Assembly (NCBI RefSeq): GCF_964019385.1
Contig: NC_088653.1
Location: 9,929,790 to 9,993,789, forward strand
DNA length: 64,000 nt
From: Sycon ciliatum
Lineage: Eukaryota > Porifera > Calcarea > Leucosolenida > Sycettidae
Direction of reading: 5' to 3'
In this document: piece by piece, positions 44,905 through 54,900 of the stretch
How positions within the stretch are numbered: the first letter of the stretch is position 1
Layout of the letters: every line of letters begins with the position of its first letter
Notes under the pieces: model-generated
Databases searched by the model: none
What the model was told of the DNA's origin: nothing
Seen by the model: the letters and a program-made list of their open reading frames with translations, nothing else
Translations under genes and position numbers: made by a program

Positions 44905-45546
44905 TTACTTGGTGTCCACCTCGCCATCTTCTGTCATAGCGAGTGTGGCCCACACCTCTACCTCTCGGCAAACACGGACAACGTATTGGTGAAATGACTC
45001 ATCTGACCGCTGCTTGACTGTCAGCAATGTCTTCCACGCTTTATCCGGAATCTTTCCGAGCAAGGCAAGCAACTCTCGCTTTGCTTCCTCGTAATTATTG
45101 CATCCAATACATATCCTCTCCGCTTTGTTACCCGCTAGCGCGATGCGCAGTCGCAGCAGCCATTCGCTTTCTTCGAACTTGTTCTTGGAACAGATGTCCT
45201 CGAACAGGTCAAGATAACGCTCCAATGGCTGCGTTCCATCATATGAGGGGATTTTCATCAACGGTTGACGCCCACCGCTGTGACTGGGAGCTTCCTCTGT
45301 ACCTCCCATCGCGGCTTTACCATCACCCTCATACGCATTGGCGATGCGGTCGTTAATCTCCTTTAGTGTTTTGTCAAACTCGGTGAGGAGCGCCTCCTCT
45401 CGCCGTCTGGCACTGCGCTCCTCACGCTCCGCGTACTGTTGGAGCCTCTGCTCCACATGTACCTTCAACAACTCGCCTTCTAATCCTAACCGCTCTCCAT
45501 TGTCGATAAAGCTGGCTTCCAAATTGTTCCATACTTCTTCTGCCAT
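44905..45546 (-). CDS. BEL gag N-terminal region
   Basis: 214 codons from MAEEVWNNLEASFIDNGERL. Coiled-coil rich up to about residue 75 (EQRLQQYAEREERSARRREE), then IPSYDGTQPLERYLDLFEDI, WLLRLRIALAGNKAERICIG and LTVKQRSDESFHQYVVRVCR, the capsid-like part of BEL gag (zf-CCHC partner). Starts 38 bp after the LTR, just beyond the primer site, so 45546 is the likely true start. A close relative of the N-terminus survives in the derivative at 48685-47585. Ends by frameshift, continuing in the 43576-44886 frame. Confidence 0.75.
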   Translation of the reverse strand: MAEEVWNNLEASFIDNGERLGLEGELLKVHVEQRLQQYAEREERSARRREEALLTEFDKTLKEINDRIANAYEGDGKAAMGGTEEAPSHSGGRQPLMKIPSYDGTQPLERYLDLFEDICSKNKFEESEWLLRLRIALAGNKAERICIGCNNYEEAKRELLALLGKIPDKAWKTLLTVKQRSDESFHQYVVRVCREVEVWATLAMTEDGEVDTK

Positions 45547-45563
45547 GCTCGCTCCTAACAGTT

Positions 45564-45581
45564 ATCCTGGCGTGGTCGCCA
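45564..45581 (-). promoter_or_regulatory. BEL element primer-binding site
   Basis: Minus strand TGGCGACCACGCCAGGAT, two bases inside the 5' LTR. TGG pairs with a tRNA CCA end; TGGCGAC would suit tRNA-Ser-like acceptors. The derivative at 48717 has the matching site with one change, and the TRIM shares TGGCGACCA. Confidence 0.65.
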
Positions 45582-45583
45582 AA

Positions 45584-45923
45584 TGTTGTGAACCCTCTAA
45601 GATTCTCTAAATTTTCAGGATCGTACGACCACACGGCACGAGGACAACTCTTTTCCTTTACACAGTATATTTCACTTCATGGAATAATTAACAATGAACA
45701 CTAATAACACCAGCTATTTATAGCATGCAAAACAGCGTACATGCAAAAACATACGCATATAAAACGGGACATAACAGCGTATACAGCAAAACGCAAACAG
45801 CGCATATAGCGTATGCCATGCAGCAACATCAGCGGTACGGCGGAGTCGAAATACAACATTGCAACGAATACAATGCCATAAGCGCGAAGGCCTTTCCCAC
45901 TTGAGAACTGGTGGTTTGAAACA
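45584..45923 (-). repeat. BEL element 5' LTR
   Basis: 340 bp, differing from the 3' LTR by only a handful of bases. Confidence 0.9.
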
Positions 45924-45928
45924 CCTAG

Positions 45929-47130
45929 AAGAAGGCTGGGAGATAGCCATCCCACTTGAGCATGCTGCCAAGGCTGAATTAAGTTTTTTTGCAATCTGAA
46001 TTTGATCATTTTCAGGGGAGACCCATCTGGCCTGCTGGGCCCCGCACGCTGCAATTGGTATTCACGGATGCTAGTGACTCCGGGTGGGGTGGTTTCAGCC
46101 TGATGAATGGGGTTGAAATTGCAAGGGGCGAGTGGCCCTGGACCATGTCAGCCGCACACACCAGCTCCATATTGAGGAAGCTGCTTGCTGCCCGCTTTGC
46201 CCTAATCTCTTTAGTGTCTCGATTGTCTGGCCAAGCAATTGGTCTTAACACCGACAACCAGAACGTGGTGTACATTTTGTGTAACGGTAGCCGTAACCCA
46301 ACGCTGCACCAAGAAGCTGTTGACATTTTCCGTTTCTGTCAATGTGAACACATTGAACTGTTTGCACAGTGGATCCCACGGGGTGAAAATACCACGGCTG
46401 ACTATCTCTCACGGATTCTAGACATGGATGACTGGGCTATTTCGGCCGTATTGTTTGTTTATTTTGATAAGAAGTGGGGCCCCCATACTGTTGATAGATT
46501 TGCGAGTCATTTGTCCCATCAACTCCCTACTTTCAACTCCCTTTGGTGGTCCCCAGGTTCGTCCGGTGTTGACTGTTTTCACATGGGAGGGTGAAAGCAA
46601 TTGGTGTCTCCCCCCCCCCCCCCACCCCGCTTGTTAAGCAAATTGTTTCATTTCCTCAGAGCTATACCATGTCATGCCACTGTTGTTTTACCTCACTGGC
46701 CATCCACACCATGGTGGCCGTTCTAGCGCCCAAGTGGGCTTGCAACACCGTTCACCGTTACCCGAGAAACCTTTCAGCCCGGTTTCGGCTCATTTCGGCA
46801 CATCGTTTTGGGCCGGAACCACCACCATTCCGGTTTCATGCAGTCCGTTTTTGTTCTCTCAGAAACTGTGTTCATTAAGGGTCTTGCCACACGGCCTCAG
46901 TTAGAAGTTTTGGTTACCTCCCCTGTGCTGTCAGTCGCCCGCCATGAGGTTGCCTATATTGTTGTTTCAGTGTTTTTTCTTGCGCTTGCTGCCTATGCTG
47001 TTATGTTCCTGCGCTTTTTTAGTATAGGACATTTTTCTGCGTGAATAGCCTATTCAATGAACTTACACATACCCATGTGGATTGAGACACCCGAGGGGCA
47101 GGGACGACGAGGGAGGGAAAAGCTGGATGG
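45929..47130 (+). pseudogene. DIRS-like RNase H and downstream region
   Basis: Second half of the DIRS-like element split by the BEL insertion. The 45989-46594 frame reads RTLQLVFTDASDSGWGGFSL (RNase H Asp), LLAARFALISLVSRL, GLNTDNQNVVYIL (second Asp), IPRGENTTADYLSRILDMDD (AD-LSR) and WGPHTVDRFASHLSHQL, all typical of DIRS-type pol. A C-run at 46608-46623 shifts the frame; then NWCLPPP and KQIVSFPQ follow. Downstream, TSPVLSVARHEVAYIVV near 46915 may be the N-terminal part of the tyrosine recombinase; its catalytic domain is not in the window because sequence changes at about 47130. Confidence 0.8.
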
Positions 47131-47138
47131 GCGGTAAA

Positions 47139-47538
47139 TGTCACGTGAACCCTCTGGTTCTCTTTTAAAAGTATCAGGAACGAACGACCCCACACGGCAC
47201 ACGGCACACGGCACGAGGACAACTATTTATTCTCAACAGTATATTTCACTACTATCGACTAACAACAATGAACAATGAATGAATGAATGTAACAACTGAA
47301 TAACTAACACTAAAACCACCAGGTAGTTATAGCGTGAAAATGACAGCGTATATGAGAAAAGCATACACATACAACATACAACTACAGCGCACACAGCAAA
47401 CCGCACATAGCGCATGTAGCGTATACTACGTTGTAAACATCAGCGGTACGGCAGAGTCGGGATACAACTGCATTGACACGAACACATTGTCACAAGCGAG
47501 AAGGCCTTTCACTCTCGAGAACTTGTAGTTTCACAACA
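47139..47538 (-). repeat. BEL derivative 3' LTR
   Basis: About 400 bp; its outer end reads TGTCACGTGAACCC where the other LTR has TGTTGTGAACCC. Includes a CACACGG triplication at 47200-47215 not present in the 5' LTR. Confidence 0.8.
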
Positions 47539-47584
47539 TTCTCCCCACCAAAGGGCTTCTCACCGCCGTACAACAACTCACAAG

Positions 47585-48685
47585 TCAAACGATTTGGGGC
47601 TTACTACGCGTCATCTGCTGCTGTGGTGGTGGCCATGGTAGAATATCACTAATGCCCACCAATTCAGAAAACTCGACATCGCGAAGCTTGCCGCTGTGGA
47701 CTGTCGCACACGACACTGTCACCGATCCACTTCGACATGGGGCAGACGCTGGACCAGACAACACACAACCGAGAAAGTCATAAAGCTCGACGATGTGGGC
47801 TGTCACACACGACATGGTCACCGGTACACTGCTTCGACCCGGGGCGTGCGCGGAATCCGAGGACACACATCGGATCTCTGTGTTCCACACAGTCTCGCCG
47901 TTGACCTCTTCCGTGCTAACCAGTATCGCCCTTCTCATTTCCTTAGCTTCTACGCCTTGCGCTTCTACGTCTTGCGCTTCTACGTCTTGCGCCAGTGCGT
48001 CTTGCGCCTGTACGTCTTGCGCTTCTACGTCCTGCGCTTTTACGTCTTGCGCCTCTACGTCTTGCGCCTCTACGTCTTGCGGGTCTAACTCTTGCGCCTC
48101 TAACTCTTGTGCCTCTAACTCTTGCGCCTCTAACTCTTGCGCCTCTAACTCTTGCGCCTCTAACTCTTGCGCCTCTAACTCTTGCACCTCTACGTTCTGC
48201 GCCTCTACGTCTTGCGCCTCTACGTCTTGCGCCTCTACGTCTTGCGCGTCTACGTCTTGCGCGTCTACGTCGTTCGGCAGAGACTCCAGCTGCTTCTGAG
48301 CGTCTCCGACCGATGTCGCCATGCACTGTACCGATGCAGTGTGCCTTGGATCTGATCCTCCCACTGGCTTCAAATACTCCTCTGACCGCTGCTTGTCTGT
48401 AAGCAAAGTCTTCAACGCCTTGTCCGGCGTCCTTTCGCGTGAGGCAAGCAAATCTCGCTTTGCTCCCTCATATTTACTGCTGGCGATGCGCTCGTCAATC
48501 TTCTTGAGCTTTTCGTTAAACTCTGTGCGGAGCGCACCCTCTTGCCGTCTAGCACTGCGCTCTTCAAACTCCTCGCTCTGTCGGAGCCTCTTCTCCACGT
48601 ATTCTCTCAACCTATCGCCTTCAAATCCATACCGAAGTCCGTTAGCGATAAAGCTGGCTTCAATGATCCATAGTTCCTGTGCCAT
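47585..48685 (-). CDS. Gag-derived protein with pentapeptide repeats
   Basis: Intact 366-codon ORF filling the element. Residues 1-90 (MAQELWIIEASFIANGLRYG on) match the BEL gag N-terminus at 45546, then KTLLTDKQRSEEYLKPVGGS and QCMATSVGDAQKQLESLPND match spaced gag pieces. About residues 139-253 are some 23 tandem pentapeptides, consensus (D/E)(V/L)EAQ. The tail (EVNGETVWNTEI, VLSGPASAP twice) matches the region after the BEL protease and ends SKPQIV. Knuckles, protease and pol are deleted. The repeat is strongly acidic and probably forms an extended or coiled rod. The intact frame may be chance or selection; function unknown. Confidence 0.75.
   Translation of the reverse strand: MAQELWIIEASFIANGLRYGFEGDRLREYVEKRLRQSEEFEERSARRQEGALRTEFNEKLKKIDERIASSKYEGAKRDLLASRERTPDKALKTLLTDKQRSEEYLKPVGGSDPRHTASVQCMATSVGDAQKQLESLPNDVDAQDVDAQDVEAQDVEAQDVEAQNVEVQELEAQELEAQELEAQELEAQELEAQELEAQELDPQDVEAQDVEAQDVKAQDVEAQDVQAQDALAQDVEAQDVEAQGVEAKEMRRAILVSTEEVNGETVWNTEIRCVSSDSAHAPGRSSVPVTMSCVTAHIVELYDFLGCVLSGPASAPCRSGSVTVSCATVHSGKLRDVEFSELVGISDILPWPPPQQQMTRSKPQIV
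47940..48280. repeat. 15-bp coding minisatellite
   Basis: About 23 units of TACGTCTTGCGCCTC or TAACTCTTGCGCCTC on the + strand. The unit is a multiple of three and stop-free in several frames, so it also creates spurious long frames on both strands. Confidence 0.95.
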
Positions 48686-48716
48686 GCTCGCTTCGTATCC
48701 TGGCGTGGTCGCTAAA

Positions 48717-49096
48717 TGTTGTGAACCCTCTGGTTCTCTTAAGTATCAGGAACGAACGACCCCACACGGCACGAGGACAACTATTTATTCTCAACAGTAT
48801 ATTTCACTTCCATCGACTAACAACAATGAACAATGAATGAATGAATGTAACAACTGAATAACTAACACTAAAACCGCCAGGTAGTTATAGCGTGAAAATG
48901 ACAGCGTATATGAGAAAAGCATACACATACAACATACAACTACAGCGCACACAGCAAACCGCACATAGCGCATGTAGCGTATACTACGTTGTAAACATCA
49001 GCGACACGGCAGAGTCGGGATACAACTGCATTGACACGAACACATTGTCACAAGCGAGAAGGCCTTTCACTCTCGAGAACTTGTAGTTTCACAACA
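48717..49096 (-). repeat. BEL derivative 5' LTR
   Basis: 380 bp, TGTTGTGAACCC to TTTCACAACA, followed on the minus strand by TTTAGCGACCACGCCAGGAT (primer site with one change from TGGCGACC). Confidence 0.85.
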
Positions 49097-49640
49097 GTAA
49101 TGTCACGTGGCAGAGGTCCATTGCATTCGGCTGTGTTAGAATCGTTGTATATACATAAGTTAATATTCTACTCCCCATGCTAGAGTATAGAGTAGACACA
49201 TACGCGTGCAGGACGCGACACACCAAAAGACAAGAGAGATAGTGTGTTTGAAAGAATGGGAATGTCGGGCAGAGTAGCTGGCCTCAATTGCGTGCGCGTT
49301 AACGAATCGTGTGTTTCAAAATATGTGGAGTGTAGTGTAAGAGTAAGAAATGCTATGAGGATGGTGGGTCAGAATTTGAAAGCTGACTGCAGGCAAGGAA
49401 ACTGGAAAGACAGCAAGCTCTGTTGTGCGCACAGGAAATCTGCTCATTCCCAGAGCGTGGGCATGTGATGTCTATGATACACAGCAGTATCTAGAGAGCG
49501 CACCAAAAGACAAGAGAGTGAGTTTGGAAGAATGGGAATGTCGGGCAGAGAGCTGGCCTCAATTGAGTGCGCGCTAACGAATCGTGTGGTCGGCCGACCG
49601 AGGGCAGGAGCTGTATATGACCATGTGGGTCGGCCTGCGC
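49097..49640. repeat. Repeat-rich spacer with direct duplications
   Basis: A block of about 92 bp occurs twice in direct orientation (49219-49312, 49499-49590), sharing CACCAAAAGACAAGAGAG and GAATGGGAATGTCGGGCAGAG. The first 50 bp repeat the 34818-34870 block. No gene recognised. Confidence 0.7.
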
Positions 49641-49722
49641 TGAGCAGGAGCAGTTTGTGACCCATGCGAGTTGGTGGGTCGGCCTGCGTTGAGCAGGAGC
49701 GGTTTATGACCCATGCGAGTTT
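49625..49722. repeat. 49-bp tandem repeat (2 units, third degenerate)
   Basis: Units start GTGGGTCGGCCTGCG at 49625 and 49674. A degenerate unit precedes at about 49585. They lie at the 3' side of the DIRS-like RNase H on the minus strand. Confidence 0.75.
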
Positions 49723-50800
49723 AATAGTTGTGTGCGAGAGGCCAGTTAAGGAGGAGTGCCCATGCCGACATGTCCTGAAGGCATCCATCTTGTTCCGGGA
49801 CAGGGCATCAGCGATGGTATTGGAAATGCCTGGCAGGTGCGATGCTCGGATTAGGAAATTGTGCATCACACAGATTGAGTACAGGGTGAGGATGAGTGCC
49901 ATGACTGCAGGAGACCGGCTCGTGCCCGTCTTCAGGCACTCCATGGCAGCTTGGTTGTCGCGCTGAAACTCCACACGCAGCCGCAGCCACTCGATCCCCC
50001 ATGTGGCGCAGGCCGCGACAATGGCAAAGAGCTCCTTGTAGGTAATGCTTAGTTCCAGTTGCTGCGAAGACCCGTCACGTCTGAACCAGCGACCATTGAA
50101 GAAGGCTCCAAATCCAATGGTGCCACTTGCGTCGGTTTGCAACTGGAGGTAATCCACTTCAGTAGCAGGAACAATGACTTTCCGTTCCATGGTGACAGAG
50201 TCAGGTGCCACCAGCTCAGGTCGCCCTTGGCTGAGGCTGAGAGGTGCAGCATTCGGTGAGATGACATCTCAGATGTGGCATTGTCGAGGTCGTACAGGCG
50301 GCGTAAGAATGTACGGGCGGCAGGAATTGCTTGGGAAGTGAACGAGAGGTGGCCCAGAAGTGAGGCGAGTTCGCGTTTGAGAACGCAACCCTTGTCGAGG
50401 GTGGTAGAAACTAAACGACGTAGGGCCAGAAGCTTGGACCGAGGCAGACGCACTTCCAAGCGATCGGTGTCCAGCTCCAAACCGAGCAAGGTGAGGACAG
50501 TGGAAGGGCCCTCAACTTTCTCTGGAACAAGTCCAAGACGATGGCCTTGTGCTTGGCCACCAGGGAGGAGCTTGGTAGGCAGATGTCGAGGAAGTCATCG
50601 AGGTAATGCATTACGTCGGGCAAGGAGCCGACATGGACAAGGACCCAGTTGATAGCCGTTGCCAGCCAGTTGAAGATGAATGCTCCGGGAGGAGGTCGTC
50701 GAAATCAATAAGCTCGCCGCGTTCAATTCGCCCGCAGAGGTTATCAGGTACAGAGAGTGACGGATGAGCAGCCGGCGGATGGCCCAATGCATGAACAGAG
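49723..50800 (-). pseudogene. DIRS/Ngaro-like RT and RNase H
   Basis: Minus strand. RT end at 50623-50570: PDVMHYLDDFLDICLP (YLDD). Then LGLELDTDRLEVRLPRSKLL at about 50488-50430, SLLGHLSFTSQAIPAARTFL, and LSWWHLTLSPWNGKSLF. RNase H at 50155-49780: YLQLQTDASGTIGFGAFFNG (Asp), ITYKELFAIVAACATWG (Glu), VEFQRDNQAAME (Asp), LPGISNTIADALSRNKMDAF (Asp). Frameshifts near 50500 and 50200. Sequence style is that of tyrosine-recombinase retrotransposons but clearly diverged from the 38-47 kb element. No recombinase is found beyond 49723. Confidence 0.7.
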
Positions 50801-51095
50801 CTCGAGTTAACAGGCGGCTTGACGGCTGCAGTATATTACAACTGCTCTACTCGCTCCATCACGGGCTGGAGGACCTGGCCGACGGCCTGAGAAACAGCCG
50901 AAGCAAGTACATCAGGGGCCACACTCAAGGCGGCGGCAGAAGAAACTGACAGCGCAATGTTGAAGACAACAGTACAAACTTTTCAAAAGCCCGCCAGGAG
51001 TAAGAAGCAAGTTTTGAAGCTCTGAGTGTCGTGACCACGTCCCCACCCTATAAGCATATATGCACTGCTATTCTAACTAGTATTACCTATCTAGC
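50801..51095. other. Probable 5' UTR of the downstream LINE
   Basis: Junction region between the DIRS-like relic and ORF1 of the next LINE; the exact 5' end of the LINE is not visible. No coding signal of its own. Confidence 0.4.
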
Positions 51096-51988
51096 ATGGA
51101 TGACTCCCCAGCGCCAGGCAGCCCAAAGCCTGAGCCCCCAGAGCCACTGTGGAGGTCGATGTCGCCGGCCGAATTGAAGGCCAATACCGTAATATTTGTC
51201 GACGGCCTCGCAGGCCAGAAGATAGTAGAAATTGCGGACACCCTCATCGACCAGGGTTATGCTGACGTCGCCTCCGTCCAAATTATCGGATCAGCCTGTA
51301 AGGTAACGTTCTGCAGCCAATCTACAACTAAGTCCATTGCAGAACACGGTTTCTTTCCTGGCGAAACACATATTGCTGTCCGCCATTCTCTCTCCTTGCA
51401 AGTGCACATCTTTGACGTCCCGATTTGGATCTCCGATGCCGCCATCATACATGCACTCACAAAATACGGTTCGGTGCAAGGCACCATTTGCCACGGCCGT
51501 ACCCGCACAAAGTCGGGCGCATTTGTCGGAACAGGCATACGCTTCGCAACTGTTTGCCTGAACAACGGCTGCAGGCAGGTGCCATCATTCGTGCGGACAG
51601 CCGAAGGCAATACCTTCCGCGTGAAACATGAGGGCCAGGCGCCAACTTGCCGCCTCTGCAACTCAGAAAATCACCTTGCCGGCTCCTGCCCTAAATCGAA
51701 CAAGCTACAAAACACACGGACCCGCACTTCAACCAACACGCGGCAGAACCAAAACGAAGACCCAGCACCAGATCCAACACTGGCGACAGCCCTGCCAGGC
51801 CAGGCCAGCTTACTACCGTACGCACAGGCAGCGACCTCGGCCCCTGCCAGCACACTCGTACAGGAAATCACCGAAACAAGCAACACACAGACCCAAAACG
51901 ACGATCCAGCACCAGATCCGACAGCCTCCACAGGCCAGGTCAGCTTACTGTACGCACAGGTAGCGTCCCCTGTGACCTCTGCCAGCTC
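51096..51988 (+). pseudogene. LINE ORF1 (RNA-binding, CCHC), interrupted by hAT
   Basis: Starts MDDSPAPGSPKPEPPEPLWR. Residues about 30-175 contain two strand-rich segments (NTVIFVDGLAGQKIVEIADT; LQVHIFDVPIWISDAAIIHA, then LTKYGSVQGTICHGRTRTKS) that look like RRM-type folds, followed by one zinc knuckle, CRLCNSENHLAGSC (about 187-200). A disordered Pro/Thr/Gln tail with a duplicated DDPAPDPT...YAQ unit follows. The frame is intact up to the hAT target site at 51989. After the transposon the ORF resumes at 55281, shifted by one base. Confidence 0.75.
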
Positions 51989-51996
51989 ACTCGCAC

Positions 51997-54900
51997 TAGG
52001 CAAAGCCCGATATTGCCAGCGAGTCTTCGATATTTTGCCGCAAAATTTTGCTCGCCCTCACTCGATATTTTGCTTTCATTTTGCCAGCCCTGTCAATATT
52101 TTGCTCCGATTTTGCTCGTCATGCACACTGATTTTCCCGTAAATATCATGATTTTTTTCCGATTTTTCTTCAATTACGTCATATGTACGGCATTGTGCAC
52201 ACTCGACTAGTACAGTGTGAGTCTGTTCCACAGTGAGTGAGTGGCTGAGTGCTGTGTCAGTGTTGCGCTGCTTGCGCACCAAGACTCTGACCGTGTACGA
52301 GTACGAACAAGTTAGTTACATGCTCCTTGTAAGACTCCCTGGTGCGCCTTGTTCTGCACCTCTTGTGCCATGAGAACATGGAAAGTGAGCCGATGGCTTC
52401 CTTTTCCGATTCCCCGACACTCTTTCTACTCCACGTCCACCACCCCAAAAAGCGACGTGGATTATGAAAATACAATCACCTCAACATAACAACGTAGTTC
52501 CGAAAACTTTGGAGCCCATTCCAGTTTGATTGGCCATGGCGTCAAGTGAAACATCTGCGGTGTGCGATGTGTCTGATGACTCTGATAATGGAGAGGATAG
52601 CCAGGCAGATCGTAATAGTCAGGATGAGAAGTTAGCTGAGTTTCGCGCTCGCTTTCAGCCACCGAAAAGCGCTGACATTGCTAGGAAACGATCCGTTTCA
52701 TCCAACATTACGAAGGGCAATTCGTCGAAAAGGTCCTACCTTGGGAGATCGAGTCAGGCTAATGACAAGTGCGCAAGCTTTGTCCCCACCGTGGGACCAG
52801 AGAAAAGAGTAGCGGAATTTCCGGGCGAGAACCTAACCGTTGAGGCGGGTGTGTTGTTCTGCGCTACGTGTCGTGAGGAGCTGTGCACGAAAAAGAGCTC
52901 GATTAAAGCGCATGTGAAATCTGCCAAGCACCAGAAGAGCAAGGAGAGAGTGGTGAAAAAGACGAGCGACATTCAGACAATTACATCGGTTCTGAAGAAC
53001 TATGTGCAGGAATTCCACCCATCCGGAGAGAGCTTACCGGAGTCACAGCGTTTGTTCCGGTTACGGGTGACACATGCCTTGCTGGAAGCTGGTATTCTTC
53101 TGGCAAAGGTGGAGGGTACTTTTAGGGAGATCTTGGAGGAAGGTGGACATCGCCTGACAACTCCCAGCCATTTACGAGAGTGCATACCAATCATCCACAC
53201 GATGTTTAAGAAGAAGCTCATTGAGGAACTGGAGGGACGACACGTTTCATGCATATTCGACGGGTCCACCAGACTGGGTGAAGCTTTTGCTGTTGTGATC
53301 CGCTTCACTAGCGATGACTTCCACATTGGCCAGCGTTTGGTGAGACTGAAATGTGTATCGAAGTCGATGAATGCTGCAGATGTTTCTGGCGCCCTGGTAG
53401 ATATCCTGATGGAGGAATTGCACATCTCCAGGCGGAATCTTGTTGCGGCAATGCGGGATGGTGCTTCCGTCAATACTTTGGCCATTAAGAACATGGAGCC
53501 GCTATTCCCAGCACTGCTCGATGTGACCTGCTTCAGCCATACGCTAGACCGTGTCGGCGAGAATTTCAAGATTCCCCACGCAGTAGAATTTGTCAACCAC
53601 TGGATTTCCCTGTTCTCCCATTCTTTCAAGGCCAGGCTTGCCTTCAAGGAACAGAGTGGTATGAATGTAAGACGACTATCGAAAACCCGCTGGTGGTCTC
53701 GCTGGGAAGTAATACAGCAGGTAACTCAGATGTTTCCTGATGTCCACGGATTTGTTGCGTCCCAGAAGGAGCTTGCACCGGCCACAGTGCAAAAGCTCCT
53801 TGCTCTGCTGGAGAACACCCAGCACAGGTCTAGCATCCAAATTGAGATGGCTGCGGTAGTTGATGCTGGAGAGATCTTTGTACGATCAACGTACAACCTT
53901 GAAGGCGATGGCCCATTGGCACTTGTGGCTTATCAAGTCATCAAAGCTGTCCAGACAACCATCGAAATGGCGCAATTCCCGCAGCTCACTGCCTTGTGCA
54001 AGGTACTCTGCCCCGGCAATGAACAGAGTCAAGCAGCCCTGAAAACCTATGGCATGCAGTGTGTCCAGCCTGGAGTCCAGCATTTCATCAAGAAGTTTGT
54101 TGGCACGGTGGATACGCCTTCTCAGTTTCAGAAGCAAATGTCATTCTTCAAGATGGCCAGCTTCTTCAACCCCTGCACAATGGCAGACAAGCGGCCATCT
54201 GCTGAGGAATTCAGAGAGGCAGTGGCCGCTCAACCATCCGTGGCATCATTTGCCAACGCAATCCATGCAGAGGTTCCCCTGTATGCAGCAGCAGTGGAAG
54301 ATTTGGACAGCGCAGTGAATCCCCTGAAGTGGTGGCGCCGACATGCCAGCAATCTCCCTAACCTGTCGAAGGCATTGAGGATCATTCTCCTGGTTCAGCC
54401 ATCAAGTGCTGCCAGTGAGCGGGTGTTCTCGCTTCTCAACGCCCTCATCAGCAGCAGACAAGACCGCTCGCTAGAAGAAAGCATTGAGGCGACACTGATG
54501 GCCAGGATCAATGCAGACAAGTTTGTCACCGAGGACTTGCCTACACTGTAACTTGATTCCGGCACATGTCATACTCTACTGAGTCTCTCTTTTCTCTCGA
54601 TGATATGTGAATCTTTTTTCTCTCCATAGCCGTGATTGGGTTATGCTATACGTGTGCTTGTGTTCACATTCTATCAGTATAAACTTTAATTTCAAAGTGC
54701 GTTAACTTTGTTGTCATGAAATGTTATTTTATTCAGTGCTTTCCGGTTCTTCGTTTGTTGTGGTAGCACGTGTTACCATGACTGTGTCGTTATGATTCTT
54801 AGTCTTCCTTGGCACGTTTTGTTCGTCAGGGCCCGAAGGTGGGACTTTTGTTTTCTTCCTTACTTCAACAATCTGTCCTCATGGCAATTTTCTATATTTA

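Larger units (their letters stand above)
39932..45923 (-). mobile_element. BEL/Pao retrotransposon nested in the DIRS element
   Basis: Complete LTR element with 5-bp TSD CCTAG (39927-39931, 45924-45928). Minus-strand gene order is gag, protease, RT, RNase H, integrase, the BEL/Pao order. The LTRs are nearly identical, so insertion was recent, but frames are broken and a MITE splits the protease-RT region. Confidence 0.9.
47139..49096 (-). mobile_element. Short BEL derivative with a single ORF
   Basis: LTRs 47139-47538 and 48717-49096 (related to, but distinct from, the 39.9-kb element) enclose only 1.18 kb. A primer site follows the 5' LTR on the minus strand and the polypurine tract GGTGGGGAGAA precedes the 3' LTR. 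RT, RNase H and integrase are absent. GTAA(A)TGTCACGTG flanks both sides (47134-47146, 49097-49109), longer than a normal BEL TSD, so the outer left LTR edge may be altered. Confidence 0.8.

Noticed and set aside
47793..48402. Alternative-frame proteins (Ser-Cys-Ala, Arg-Ala-Arg and Leu-Ala-Pro repeats) over the 15-bp minisatellite
   Set aside because: Stop-free by-product of the repeat. Only the minus-strand 366-codon frame matches gag sequence on both sides of it.
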